In this document: positions 9,872 through 19,025 of the stretch, piece after piece
Numbering within the stretch: position 1 is the first letter of the stretch
Layout of the letters: the number at the start of each line of letters is the position of its first letter
Origin: Pelatocladus maniniholoensis HA4357-MV3
GTDB taxonomy: Bacteria > Cyanobacteriota > Cyanobacteriia > Cyanobacteriales > Nostocaceae
Assembly: GCA_019359115.1 (NCBI GenBank)
Contig: JAHHHW010000033.1
Span: forward strand, 28,152 to 92,151
Length of the DNA stretch: 64,000 nt
Direction: 5' to 3'
Notes under the pieces: model-generated
What the model saw: only the letters and a program-made list of their open reading frames with translations
Databases searched by the model: none
Told to the model about the DNA's origin: nothing
Program-made: the position numbers and the translations under genes

Positions 9872-10300
9872 TTATAGTAACCCTTCTAATCGGCGACGAA
9901 TACTATCTAGTTCAGAATCAGACAATTGTGATTCTGGTGATGGTGATTCTTGGTTACTAGACTGGGTGTTAGTCTGTTTTTGCTCGATTTCAGAGTCTGG
10001 TTTCCAATCGGTTTCTTCTACGTTTACTTCTGGGGGAACCATTAAAGCACTATTTTCTGTCACCATTTGCCAATCATAGTCAGCACTTTGACAAAACTCT
10101 TTAATTTGTTCAGCATCAATTGCCTCAACTGCGGGTATCGGAAAATCTTGGGCTTCTAGCATCAAGGCAAAGCGCGTGGCGTCGTCTTCTGACTCAAACA
10201 TCAGAATAGTATTGCGATCGCCTACTCGAATCGTGTGAATTCCTTCGTTATCTGTGCCAGCGTTAAAGATCAACACAAAAACACGCATGGGTGTAATCAT
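9872..10300 (-). CDS. DUF3110 domain-containing protein
   Basis: A 142-residue protein whose first 80 residues carry the cyanobacterial/plastid DUF3110 core (RVFVLIFNAGTDNEGIHTI, TILMFESEDDATRFALMLEAQDFP). The C-terminal 60 residues are acidic and Ser/Gln-rich and end in a short LDSIRRRLEGLL helix. Function is unknown; the fold resembles small regulatory or scaffold domains in chloroplast lineages. Two in-frame ATGs exist (10300 and 10288); the second gives MRVFVLIFNAG, the usual beginning of the family, so the true protein may be 138 residues. Confidence 0.85.
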   Translation of the reverse strand: MITPMRVFVLIFNAGTDNEGIHTIRVGDRNTILMFESEDDATRFALMLEAQDFPIPAVEAIDAEQIKEFCQSADYDWQMVTENSALMVPPEVNVEETDWKPDSEIEQKQTNTQSSNQESPSPESQLSDSELDSIRRRLEGLL

Positions 10301-10366
10301 CTTTCCTTTTTTTGGGGTCTACTATTAATTAAAGTTCTAGCTGGTCACTCGGGAAAAGGTTATGAG

Positions 10367-10657
10367 CTAATAGGGTTCAGTTAAGATTTTAAGTCTTTGG
10401 AAAAAAGGGTCTGCCTTTGCTGGTAATTGCGGTTTCGCTTTGAACTGAATCTGTGCGTCTTGTGGAGGAGGATGTCTTGGTGGTAGATTGCAACTATCCG
10501 TAACTCTTGGCAACTCACAAAACTTTAGAGTATATCTTAGCGAAACTTGGTGCTTACGAATAAAATTTTCTCCACAAAAATTTGGGTGCGATCGCACTCT
10601 CAATTCTTTCATGCAGCCCCCCTGAAGCTTTACGGAAATTCCACACAAATAAATCAA
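10367..10657 (-). CDS. Uncertain small ORF
   Basis: A 96-codon open frame; an internal ATG at codon 16 gives MKELRVRSHPNFCGENF. It has no recognisable domain, a Pro-rich middle and Lys/Pro-rich C terminus, and no clear ribosome-binding site. It contains a HIP1-type GCGATCGC octamer. It may be a lineage-specific gene or non-coding; I would not rely on it. Confidence 0.25.
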   Translation of the reverse strand: MIYLCGISVKLQGGCMKELRVRSHPNFCGENFIRKHQVSLRYTLKFCELPRVTDSCNLPPRHPPPQDAQIQFKAKPQLPAKADPFFQRLKILTEPY

Positions 10658-11012
10658 TATGCTTTATGTTAGGTATAGGCTTAATATAAATTTAATAAAA
10701 TTTGATTTGAGCTTGATTGAAACTTTATTCAGGCTTTGTGCGTCTAACTAAATGGGTCAAACTCATTATTTATAGAGCATTATACGATACTGTGTTTCTA
10801 CCAACACAATGTATCGTCCTCACTATTTACATAAAAAGCGCTCTAATTATTGATTTTAGTGAGTTTTTTGACCAGCATCAATAGCACTTATTAAATCCAA
10901 GGTGTAAAAAATGACTTTTTTGTTCATTTGGTTGAAAAAAGCCTGGCCAACTTAATAGTGGAAAAGTATTCAAGATACTGCATATCTAATTTGAGTAAGC
11001 CGAATAAGTTAA
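10658..11012. other. A+T-rich intergenic region
   Basis: No ORF or strong hairpin is seen. It presumably carries the promoter of the small gene at 11037, but no element can be assigned with confidence. Confidence 0.45.
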
Positions 11013-11036
11013 GTGTGGTCGTTTGAGGATTCAAGC

Positions 11037-11231
11037 ATGATTCGGATTAAAGATGTTGTGCAAAAGGCTTTATCAACGGGATACCTGACTGTAGAAGCAG
11101 AAAATCAGCTACGGCAATTACTGAGTACACAGTACGACCTTGAAGATTTTAATGCTTTTATGAGTTTGCAAGAAGCCGCCATGACAGGTAAAGTCAAGCA
11201 GGAGTCTCGCGAGCGTTGTGGGATCAAGTAG
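11037..11231 (+). CDS. Small conserved cyanobacterial protein
   Basis: A 64-residue helical protein (MIRIKDVVQKALSTGYLTV start, then ENQLRQLL and FMSLQEAAMTGKVKQES). It resembles a short hypothetical protein I associate with many cyanobacteria; function is unknown. A longer frame from GTG at 11013 exists, but the ATG at 11037 has GAGG 8 bp upstream and matches the expected N terminus. It converges on the LapA-like gene with only 27 bp between. Confidence 0.7.
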   Translation: MIRIKDVVQKALSTGYLTVEAENQLRQLLSTQYDLEDFNAFMSLQEAAMTGKVKQESRERCGIK

Positions 11232-11258
11232 AGATTTGACTTGTGATGTCTCTATTTA

Positions 11259-11984
11259 TTAACGTTCACGCTGATCATCCTCAATATCGTCTAAAAACCC
11301 CCAATCTTCTTCATTTACTTGATTTTTTTTATCGGTTGGATTATCTTTATCGGTGAAATCATCGCTTGATGATTGATATGGGGGAATAATTACTCGATAG
11401 TCTGCATCATAAATTGATTCAGTTTTGCCCACTCCAGAGTTTTTAGGTTCGCGGTAGCTGTAAGAATATGAAGAACCTGCTCGGAAACTGTCTGTAGGTT
11501 CTTGTCGGCGTTCATAGGTTTTCGAGTCTCTGACTTCCGTATTTTCAGATCTTGTGGACTGTGGCTTTTCCTCAAAATCCCAATCTTCGTTGTCGTTTGT
11601 TTCCCAATCATCATCTGGATTAGATTGAGATGAAGTTTTAGCCGCTGATGGTTGGGGACTAGTATAACTACTATTACTATAACTGTCGGTTGATTTTTCT
11701 CGCGTTGAGCGATCGCTCCTTGCTGTAGTTCTCCGAGATTTTGATGCAGCAGAAGTTGAGCGTTGTGGTACTGTCAAATAACTCGACAATTGAAATAAAC
11801 CAGAGATCACTAAAGAGGTAGCACCACCAGCAGCAGTGCTGAACAAAATCCACATTGCTAAAGGTAATGATTTAGTCTGCACACCTAAAAAGACTAATGG
11901 GAGGATTGGGGACCAATTTTGCGCTAACAACAGCGCCAGTCCTCCCATAATCGCTACTAACAAAATTAATCGCAAAAGAGCCAT
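11259..11984 (-). CDS. LapA/DUF1049-like two-helix membrane protein with acidic Ser-rich tail
   Basis: A 241-residue protein. Two hydrophobic helices (about 3-22 and 40-66) resemble the LapA/DUF1049 membrane module. The remaining 170 residues are low-complexity: Ser/Thr/Arg-rich, then Asp/Glu-rich (WETNDNEDWDFEE), ending in EEDWGFLDDIEDD. The tail probably lies in the cytoplasm as a flexible docking segment; this is inference. Function is unknown. Confidence 0.7.
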   Translation of the reverse strand: MALLRLILLVAIMGGLALLLAQNWSPILPLVFLGVQTKSLPLAMWILFSTAAGGATSLVISGLFQLSSYLTVPQRSTSAASKSRRTTARSDRSTREKSTDSYSNSSYTSPQPSAAKTSSQSNPDDDWETNDNEDWDFEEKPQSTRSENTEVRDSKTYERRQEPTDSFRAGSSYSYSYREPKNSGVGKTESIYDADYRVIIPPYQSSSDDFTDKDNPTDKKNQVNEEDWGFLDDIEDDQRER

Positions 11985-12140
11985 AAGGAATACAAAGGAT
12001 GAAGGATGTAGACGCGCCTACGGTGCAGGGTAGGATGAAGTATCAAAGATTAAGGTAGAAGATAAAAAGCAGAAAATAAAAGGTAAAAGCAAAATCACTC
12101 ATACTTGAGACTTCATACTTCATACTTTATCCTTCATCCT

Positions 12141-12761
12141 TTAAAGACGACCTTGCCAACGTTGAATGGGAATACAATCAATATCTAATTGATCTAAAGC
12201 ACGGGCAACTACAAAATCAACTAAATCCTCAATGCTTTGAGGATTGTGATACCAAGCAGGAATAGCAGGTACAATTCTAACTCCGCTTTCGGCAAGGGTG
12301 GTTAAGTTGCGTAAATGAATCAAGCTAAAAGGAGTTTCACGGGGAACAAGGACTAGTTTTCGTCCTTCTTTTAGCTGCACATCTGCGGCTCGTTCTAATA
12401 AGTCGGAACTTAACCCTGCTGCTAGCTTGGCTACCGTACTCATACTACAGGGAATTATAATCATTCCTAAAGTACGAAAGGAACCACTAGCGATATTCGC
12501 TCCCACATCTCCCCAAGGATGACAGCGCAATTTTCCTCCTGTTTCAACTCCTGCTTGTTGTCGCCAAAATTGCTCTTGTTGAACAGGTTCTACAGGCATA
12601 CGAATATCCTGCTCAGATTGCCAAACCATGTAGGTTGATTTAGAAGCAACTAATTGAATTTCATAATCGGCTGCAAGCAAATATTTTAAAGCACGAACTG
12701 CGTAGATTAAACCAGATGCACCTGTAATTCCTAAGATGAGTGGCTTGTTATTGTTGGACAC
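12141..12761 (-). CDS. ubiX: Flavin prenyltransferase UbiX
   Basis: Makes prenylated FMN, the cofactor of UbiD-type decarboxylases, here presumably for plastoquinone or other quinone synthesis. The core is clear: ILGITGASGLIYA nucleotide-binding segment, IPCSMSTVAKLAAGLSSDLLERAADV (the CSMST motif) and LVPRETPFSLIHLRN. The open frame runs to 12845 through repetitive G-rich DNA; that extension (Pro/Ser-rich) is unlikely to be translated. I chose GTG at 12761 (protein VSNNNKPLILGITG), giving 206 residues, the normal length. No ubiD gene is nearby. Confidence 0.9.
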   Translation of the reverse strand: MSNNNKPLILGITGASGLIYAVRALKYLLAADYEIQLVASKSTYMVWQSEQDIRMPVEPVQQEQFWRQQAGVETGGKLRCHPWGDVGANIASGSFRTLGMIIIPCSMSTVAKLAAGLSSDLLERAADVQLKEGRKLVLVPRETPFSLIHLRNLTTLAESGVRIVPAIPAWYHNPQSIEDLVDFVVARALDQLDIDCIPIQRWQGRL

Positions 12762-12779
12762 GTTTCTCAAATATGGGGA

Positions 12780-13025
12780 AAGGGGATTGGGGATTGGGGA
12801 AGGTGGGGTCCCCTCTGGGGAACTCGGGGCCCCCACTCCCCCCAAGGGAGTGGGGATTAGGGGCGAAGGGGGAAAGGGGATTGGGGAAAGGGTAATGGGG
12901 ATTGGGGATTGGGGAAGGTAGGGGTCCCCTCTGGGGAACTCGGGGCCCCCACTCCCCCCAAGGGAGTGGGGATTAGGGGCGAAGGGGGAAAAGGGATTGG
13001 GGTATGGGAAAAAGACTTGTTAAAT
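12780..13025. repeat. Duplicated G-rich repeat tract
   Basis: A unit of about 87 bp (12801-12887 and 12916-13002) is present twice, about 115 bp apart and nearly identical. Each copy contains the palindromic block GGGGTCCCCTCTGGGGA and CCACTCCCCCCAAGGGAGTGG, and copies are joined by GGGGATTGGGG runs. It abuts the ubiX start and has no coding potential I trust. Confidence 0.8.
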
Positions 13026-13099
13026 TATTCTCCCTTGTCCGCCGTGTCCCCCGTGTCCCTCTTCCCAATGCGTTAATTTTGAATTGATATGTCTCCTCG

Positions 13100-13250
13100 A
13101 TCCCTACTCCCCGTACTCTGTGAGAAGACCTTTGGGTTCGCCAGGTGCTTTATGTTGGGGTAGACGCGTAGCGGCTTCTAAAAGTACCTGTCCACCGCAC
13201 TCGCGTAGACGCGCAAGCGGTGAGCCAGTGCGTTTCCTCTGGAGAATCCC
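13100..13250. repeat. Dispersed GTAGACGCG...GCGGCTTC repeat
   Basis: Contains GTAGACGCGTAGCGGCTTC, CGCGTAGACGCGCAAGCGG and CTCTGGAGAATCCCC. The same words recur, partly in the opposite orientation, at 48840-48900 and in shorter form near 12008. This is a dispersed intergenic repeat family. Confidence 0.7.
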
Positions 13251-13284
13251 CAATCCCTTTTCCCCTTTCCCCGATCCCTAAAGT

Positions 13285-15633
13285 TTATTCATCGTCTTCA
13301 TAGGGTTCTAAATCATCTGGTTCCATATCGCCACGTAAGTACATATCTGATTCTTCACCAGTTGCACTGATATCTGAGCGATAAGGAATACCATCACTAC
13401 CGACTGTGACTAGATCAATTTGTTGACGGTAATAATCGACGCTTTTAACTTGTACAGCAACGCGATCGCCTAGTCGATAGGAAGCGCGATTTTTGCGTCC
13501 AAACAACGCCTGTTGTCTGGCGCGATATTCGTACCAATCGTCTTTCAGGGAACTGACGTGTACTAATCCTTCAACTCGTAAAGGTACGTTGTGATCATCA
13601 GCATCATCTTTTGGTGGGACTTCAATTTCCACAAAGAATCCGTAAGATTGGACGCCTGTAATCACACCACTGAAAACCTCGCCGATACGCTGTTTCATTA
13701 AAGAGGCTCTTTGCAAACCCTCTAAGTCAGCTTCGGCTTCTTGAACTTCTTTTTCTCTGTCGTTGATTTGGGTAATTACTCTTGTCAGTTCGCTTTGCAA
13801 CTCTTGTTGCAATTCTGGTGGTAAGACATTCCAGTTAATTTCCCCGTGGCTATTAGAAGAACGCAAGTTCACACGCTCTTTGACACGGGTGTTGCGGCGA
13901 TCGCGTCCGTGTTCGATTAGTGCGTAATATACCCTCTGCATCAGTAAATCTGGGTAACGTCGCAAGGGTGCGGTAAAGTGGACATATTCTGGTAGTGCCA
14001 AACCAAAGTGGGGTGCTTTGTTGGTGCTGTAAGCTGCTTGTTTGAGAGTATCTTGCAATAAATAAGTCAAAACTTGCTCAGATGATGACTCAGCAAACAC
14101 TCTTGTCAATTGTTGATAATCTAGGGGTTGAATATCAATATCTGGCTCTAGTGATAATTCGATCCCCAAATTGATCGCCAGTTTCAGCATCTCTTGTACA
14201 TCTTCGGGATCAGGTGCGCCTTGGACTCGCCAAATACTGGGAATACCTAAAGCACTCATGTGGTTTGCTATGATTTGATTTACCAGTAATACGAATTCTG
14301 TAAGTAGCGATCGCACAGGTGAATCTTTTTCTACTACGCATCCAAGAATACCTTCATCATAGAAGGGATTTTTATTTGTGGGCAGATTTAACTGCAAACT
14401 TCCACGAGAGGTGCGTTGTTGTTTGAGAAACATCTGCAATTTTTTCAATTCTTGCAGCATTTCTACTGCTTCAGTAGGGACTTTGGTAACTTTTTTACCA
14501 TGAAGAATAGTTTCTGCTTGCTGAGTATTTACTGAAGCATCTACTTTCACTACACTAGGTTGAATTTCCCAATCCAGTACCTCTCCTGATTGCGAATCAA
14601 AGGTAACTAGACAAGAAAGACTGAGGCGATCGCTTCCTAATACTAGAGAACACCGTTCTATTACATTTTCAGGTAACATTGGCAACACTAAATCACCAAG
14701 GTATACTGTTCTACCTCGTCTGAGTGCTTCCCGATCAAGTGCTTCATCTGGCTGTACGTAGTGTGAAACATCAGGAATATGAAAGCCTAATTGCAAGTTA
14801 CCAGCATTATTTGTTTCTAAGGAGAAAGCATTTTCTACTGTTTTTGTATCAGTGTTGTTACTCAGTATTGTAATAGTAAACTTGTTACGTAAATCCAGCC
14901 GATCTTTGAGATCAGCCTTTAAAATCCTTTTTGGTAGTTTGGTAGCTGCTTCTTGGACGTTATCTGAGAAACTACGGGAAAGGTCATGCTTGCAGGTGAC
15001 TAAATCAATATCAGCTGCTGCTTCTGCATCACTTCCGAGGATCTGCACAACTCGCCCTAGTGGCGGATACTGTGCTAGTGGGTAACGTAGAACTTCCACA
15101 TGAGCCAGATGGTCGATCGCTTCTTGTAATTTTAGACCATTGGCGTAAAGTTTCAGTTCAAATAGCAGGCGATCGTCTAAAGGTACAGCTCGATAGCCCA
15201 CTTCTACTTGTTTGATGCGTGCGAGTAAAGTGTGATTGGATCGTTCTAAAATTAATTTCACTTCTCCTTCAGGAGAACGACGCCGACTACCTTCTTTGAG
15301 AACCCGCACTAAAACGCGATCGCCATTCCAAGCATTACTCAAATGGCTTTCTCGAATGTAAATATCCTCAGTTCCTTCTACATCTTGAATTGCAAAGCAA
15401 AAGCCCTTGCTGGAACAGCGTAACTTTGCTTCTATTAGCCCTTCTTCTGTAATGCGGCGATACTTACCGCGTTCTTTTACTAAAATGCCAATTTTCTCCA
15501 ATACCTCCAAGATGATGTGAAGTGTCTGTAAACTTTCTTCATCTTCACAACCAAGTTTCTTTTCTAGAAGTTTACGAGCTACCAATTTATCATCAGTGAA
15601 ATTGGCAAGGAGTGTAGCGATTGAAAATTCCAT
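13285..15633 (-). CDS. RNase II/R-family protein, Zam-like, with substituted catalytic site
   Basis: A 782-residue protein with the RNase R order: N-terminal winged-helix/cold-shock segments (1-240), RNB domain (about 245-600) and a C-terminal S1 domain (about 645-735). The RNB frame is recognisable (LGFHIPDVSHYV, RRGRTVYLGD, MLPENVIE, HFGLALPEYVHFTAPLRRYPDL). However, the metal-binding aspartate block is gone: after DLRNKFTITI the usual DxxxxxDxDDA reads NNTDTKTVENA. All four Asp positions (E. coli RNase II D201, D207, D209, D210) become Asn, Thr, Glu and Asn. I confirmed this on the minus-strand codons. Cyanobacteria have such a paralogue, named Zam for acetazolamide resistance; catalysis is doubtful, RNA binding likely. 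Confidence 0.88.
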   Translation of the reverse strand: MEFSIATLLANFTDDKLVARKLLEKKLGCEDEESLQTLHIILEVLEKIGILVKERGKYRRITEEGLIEAKLRCSSKGFCFAIQDVEGTEDIYIRESHLSNAWNGDRVLVRVLKEGSRRRSPEGEVKLILERSNHTLLARIKQVEVGYRAVPLDDRLLFELKLYANGLKLQEAIDHLAHVEVLRYPLAQYPPLGRVVQILGSDAEAAADIDLVTCKHDLSRSFSDNVQEAATKLPKRILKADLKDRLDLRNKFTITILSNNTDTKTVENAFSLETNNAGNLQLGFHIPDVSHYVQPDEALDREALRRGRTVYLGDLVLPMLPENVIERCSLVLGSDRLSLSCLVTFDSQSGEVLDWEIQPSVVKVDASVNTQQAETILHGKKVTKVPTEAVEMLQELKKLQMFLKQQRTSRGSLQLNLPTNKNPFYDEGILGCVVEKDSPVRSLLTEFVLLVNQIIANHMSALGIPSIWRVQGAPDPEDVQEMLKLAINLGIELSLEPDIDIQPLDYQQLTRVFAESSSEQVLTYLLQDTLKQAAYSTNKAPHFGLALPEYVHFTAPLRRYPDLLMQRVYYALIEHGRDRRNTRVKERVNLRSSNSHGEINWNVLPPELQQELQSELTRVITQINDREKEVQEAEADLEGLQRASLMKQRIGEVFSGVITGVQSYGFFVEIEVPPKDDADDHNVPLRVEGLVHVSSLKDDWYEYRARQQALFGRKNRASYRLGDRVAVQVKSVDYYRQQIDLVTVGSDGIPYRSDISATGEESDMYLRGDMEPDDLEPYEDDE

Positions 15634-15773
15634 GCAGTGAACCGACCTTTGGTCAAAACATCTTTTTTTGTTGAGGACAGTTTTGTGTGGGGGTTCCCCT
15701 CCACCTTTGTAACGTGTCCATTGTTGAATTTGGTTCTTGGTTGATTACCTCACGACCCACAGACACTAGCGGT

Positions 15774-15955
15774 AAACGAACTTCCCAACAGGTAGGGCGC
15801 TACACAATCATCTTTTGAGTACCAGTTCGTTCAAGTCCCTTCACTTGGCCAATCTGACAAGGCAGTCCTCATACCGGATTTTACCCTACTAGGTTGTGAC
15901 GCAACGGGTTTTTGAGAGGCTGTGTTTGGATCGTTCTCAGTAGAACCGCCCAAAC
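15774..15955. ncRNA. Candidate structured leader/ncRNA upstream of the Zam-like gene
   Basis: This lies in a 940-bp gene-free stretch and is less A+T-rich than its flanks. Stems are: AACGAAC/GTTCGTT (15775-15781 with 15825-15831), CAAGT/ACTTG immediately adjacent (15832-15836 with 15843-15847), and a strong two-part hairpin GTTTGG...CCAAAC (15924-15929/15950-15955) enclosing GTTCT-CAGT-AGAAC (15933-15946). It could be the 5' leader of the downstream minus-strand gene or an independent RNA. I compared it by eye with RNase P RNA, tmRNA and SRP RNA and saw none of their conserved cores. Confidence 0.4.
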
Positions 15956-16574
15956 TCGCTACGCAGGGGAAACCACAGGTGTTCAATTGCCTAGTTGAAA
16001 GGTACTTTACGCGATTAGACTCTGATTTTTCACTAGGAGAAACTGCTGATCAACCTAAATGTTCCATATGTAGAATCAGTAACAACTAGGTAGCAGCTTA
16101 ATAATCTGTGAGCACGAACCATTACTTCATTATTGTAGATTTAGTCGTACTTCCAGAAAAGATTTCTGGATATTAAATTGGGTAAACAGTATAGCATTGC
16201 TCGCAATAACACTTAAAGTAAGTTTGTGGTAGCCAATAATTTACCCAAAAAAATTTATTTTACAATCAGTATACCCAAGTTTTTAATACAATTTCGGTAA
16301 CTCAGGGTTGCATTTATCAATTTCAGGGTGCGGGGTACAAGGGAATTCTTGCTGGTGTAAAGTTAAAGGCAGTGAATCAATCTATTAAAATAGAGCCATA
16401 CCCAATAGTGAATCCACAAGATAAATAAAACAGAATGGGTGGGTAACTCCAAAGCAATACTTAATTAGTTATCAGCTTTGTCAATTGGGTAAAATCATCC
16501 TGCTGATTGAATATCTTATCCTGTTGTCTGTTGCTTCTGACTTGAAATTATTCTGACGTTGATTTGGTGAAATT
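15956..16574. other. Intergenic remainder between the Zam-like and Rad52-like genes
   Basis: No ORF with coding character. The half nearest 16574 is A+T-rich and presumably holds the promoter of the plus-strand gene. No repeat was identified. Confidence 0.4.
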
Positions 16575-17465
16575 ATGATGTTGGCTCAACTTCAGAGCTT
16601 GTATCCCACAGCTAGTTTAATCTCTGAATTAGTGCAAATTTATCATGGTAAATATATTGTTCGGGCAAGCTTACAAATAGAAGGTATCACCCGCGCTACT
16701 GGTATGGCAGCCGCCGTAACAGTAGAGGAAGCAGAAGATCAAGCCAGAACTAGGGCTTTGATGGTTTTGGGAATCGCTACTACCTCACAAGTACAGACGG
16801 AAAGTTTGATTGAGACTAAGAGCGTAACTGATGTTAAGACTAGCAAAAGTAGTGAACCAGCTCAAACAGAAGAAAATGTCTCTGCTTCTGACCATCTGTG
16901 CGTCCCCGTCTCTTCTTTCACCCAAACTCCCATCGATACCTTAAGCCTGGAAACACAAGCAAGCACACCCATTCAATCAACTGTTTCTTCAACTTCTTCA
17001 ACTTCTTCAATAAATACAATTGATACCGATAGCCAGGATTTAGAGCCAAATTTGACTGCGATCGCACAACCGGAACTTCCCTTGGATATTCAAGCAGAAG
17101 ACTTTGAGGAAATTTCTAGCAACCAGAGTGAAGACCAACCATTACCAGAGATTAATTCTAGTAACGTCACACCATTTCCCCAACGCAGTTATCACAATAC
17201 TCCTACCGAAGAAGTAGTAGCTGCGCCACCCGCACCGACAACGAAGAAAAAGAAGAAAAGTGGACCAGTGGATCAATCAGATGATATCGCCAAAATCGGT
17301 GTAGAAATGCAGCGCTTGAGTTGGACAACTGAACAGGGTAGAGACTATTTAATTCAAACCTACGGTAAGCGATCGCGCCATTTACTTGATTCCGAAGAAT
17401 TACGTGATTTCCTCAAATATTTAGAATCCCAGCCTACACCTGTAGATCCACTAGTGGGATTTTGA
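16575..17465 (+). CDS. Cyanobacterial hypothetical protein with Rad52-like ends
   Basis: A 296-residue protein in three parts. Residues 1-75 form a compact alpha/beta segment (ISELVQIYHGKYIVRASLQI, AAAVTVEEAEDQARTRAL). Residues 80-225 are Ser/Thr/Gln-rich and probably disordered, ending in a KKKKK patch. Residues 235-295 hold a helical motif (IGVEMQRLSWTTEQGRDYL, YGKRSRHLLDSEELRDFLKYL). The two ends resemble, from memory, single-strand annealing Rad52-like proteins of cyanobacteria and phages, in which a GKRSR-type C-terminal motif also occurs. That assignment is tentative. It stands alone. Confidence 0.6.
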   Translation: MMLAQLQSLYPTASLISELVQIYHGKYIVRASLQIEGITRATGMAAAVTVEEAEDQARTRALMVLGIATTSQVQTESLIETKSVTDVKTSKSSEPAQTEENVSASDHLCVPVSSFTQTPIDTLSLETQASTPIQSTVSSTSSTSSINTIDTDSQDLEPNLTAIAQPELPLDIQAEDFEEISSNQSEDQPLPEINSSNVTPFPQRSYHNTPTEEVVAAPPAPTTKKKKKSGPVDQSDDIAKIGVEMQRLSWTTEQGRDYLIQTYGKRSRHLLDSEELRDFLKYLESQPTPVDPLVGF

Positions 17466-17702
17466 TTAATTATTAGTTAATGGTCAATGATGAATAGTTA
17501 CTACAAATGACAACTAAAAAAGATGGAATTTTAGATGAGACTGGTATATAATAAGTAAAAATAATACAAAACTAACCCTTAGACTGGACAGTAAAGTAAA
17601 GCTGCGATATCTAAAAATTAGTGACCTCAGCTGTATTACTATTTACTTACACAAAAATAAAGCACATTTGCTTGGTGTAGAGGTATGGGAGTATAGGGGA
17701 TT

Positions 17703-17726
17703 GGGTAGAGTAAAAACTCTACACCC
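17703..17726. terminator. Hairpin between convergent genes
   Basis: GTAGAGT-AAAA-ACTCTAC (17705-17722) is a perfect 7-bp stem between the converging Rad52-like and clpP genes, set in a GGGG...CCCC tract. A shared terminator role is likely but there is no strong U-tract. Confidence 0.5.
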
Positions 17727-17760
17727 CTAGACCCTTATACCCTTACACCCCAACTTCTGA

Positions 17761-18366
17761 CTATACAACCGCCATTGGACGGCTACCAGCAGCGTGACGA
17801 TCAATCACCTGGTCGATTAAGCCATAATCTCTGGCTTCTTCGGGTGACATAAAGAAGTCTCTTTCTGTGTCTTCGGCAATTTTCTCTAACGGCTGACTGG
17901 TATGTTCGGCTAAATATTCGTTTAGCCGTCGCTTGTGGTAGAGAATTTCGCGGGCTTGGATTTCAATATCAGTTGCTTGTCCACGAGCGCCACCCAAGGG
18001 TTGGTGAATCATAATCCGAGAATGGGGAAGACTCATTCTTTTACCCTTATTACCTGCGCTCAGGAGAAAAGCACCCATACTCGCTGCTAATCCGGTACAG
18101 ATGGTACATACATCTGGGCGGATGTGCTTCATAGTATCAAAAATACCCATTCCTGCTGTTACCGAACCGCCAGGAGAATTGATGTACATATATATGTCTT
18201 TCTCTGGATCTTCGGCATCTAAAAACAGTAGTTGGGCAACAATCAAGTTAGCAACGTTGTCATCAATCGCTTGTCCCAAAAAGATAATACGTTCACGTAA
18301 AAGGCGTGAGTAGATATCAAAGGCGCGTTCGCCACGACCTGATTGTTCAATAACGATAGGAATCAT
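17761..18366 (-). CDS. clpP: ATP-dependent Clp protease proteolytic subunit
   Basis: Serine peptidase that forms the tetradecameric barrel fed by ClpC or ClpX. The 201-residue length is standard and the triad is visible: Ser96 (GLAASMGAF), His121 (IMIHQPLGG) and Asp170 (TERDFFMS). The oxyanion loop [10 protein letters not shown] is intact, so this is not the inactive ClpR form. The gene is single, without an adjacent clpX or clpR, so among cyanobacterial paralogues it is more like the stand-alone ClpP1 type. Confidence 0.96.
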   Translation of the reverse strand: MIPIVIEQSGRGERAFDIYSRLLRERIIFLGQAIDDNVANLIVAQLLFLDAEDPEKDIYMYINSPGGSVTAGMGIFDTMKHIRPDVCTICTGLAASMGAFLLSAGNKGKRMSLPHSRIMIHQPLGGARGQATDIEIQAREILYHKRRLNEYLAEHTSQPLEKIAEDTERDFFMSPEEARDYGLIDQVIDRHAAGSRPMAVV

Positions 18367-18649
18367 TTAGCCAGCTTGTAACTAATGTAGATACATTCTA
18401 TCGATTACAAAGGCTGATTGTTTTGCGAAACCATCTTAACCACCGTGTAGTCATAAATAGCAGATGGTGCTTACCCTATTAATTCGGCTGTTAGCCAGTA
18501 TTATTTTTTAATAGTTTTGTAAAAATTGTCATATTTTTACTGAGAAAATTCCTGATATATCTACTTAATGGGGTAAATCATTAGTACAAGGTGCATCCAG
18601 GAGAACATACCCAATTTAAAAAAGAGCCACCGAAACAGAGGAAGCTGTC

Positions 18650-18805
18650 ATGCTAGAAAAATTGTTACAAGCTGCTATTATTACCTTCTTACTGCACTTG
18701 ATCGTTGGACTGAATACAAACACTACAATGAGTACCAAAGCAGCACCTCCCTCTGGTACGGTGCTTACACCAGTGGCCAGTTCGTTCTTGCGTTCTTTAA
18801 ACTAA
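18650..18805 (+). CDS. Small ORF, 51-residue possible membrane peptide
   Basis: A 51-codon frame beginning MLEKLLQAAIITFLLHLIVG, with a strong Shine-Dalgarno GAGGAAG about 4 bp before the ATG. Residues 5-21 could be a single membrane helix; the remainder is Ser/Thr/Pro-rich with a basic C terminus (FLRSLN). It has no recognised family. The ribosome-binding site and hydrophobic start make it a plausible real gene in the clpP to DUF255 spacer. Confidence 0.45.
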   Translation: MLEKLLQAAIITFLLHLIVGLNTNTTMSTKAAPPSGTVLTPVASSFLRSLN

Positions 18806-19025
18806 AAAATCACTGGTTGAATCAAATGTATATTGATTTAGTGTCAGTTATTCGTTGGTAGTTGTTTATTCTCAATAACTACCAACTACCAAAAAAATTA
18901 TTAATCATCATTTTTTAATCTAAAATCCAAAATCCAAAATCGTTCGGTTAAGGCTCACGACAAGTCTAAAATCTAAAATCTTTCGAGGTAGACTGAACAG
19001 AGAAGGCAAATACTAGTGTCTAATC

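Noticed and set aside
12762..12845. N-terminal extension of UbiX
   Set aside because: It is encoded by the G-rich repeat and precedes the conserved ILGITGASG start by an unusual distance.
13084..13281. 65-codon ORF with Arg/Ser-rich sequence
   Set aside because: Lies in a dispersed repeat also found at 48840; composition reflects the repeat.
15640..16150. RNase P RNA, tmRNA or SRP RNA, or rpsR/rpmG genes often near RNase genes
   Set aside because: No conserved cores (such as GAGGAAAGTCCGGGC, or a tmRNA tag frame) and no S18/L33 sequence could be found on either strand.
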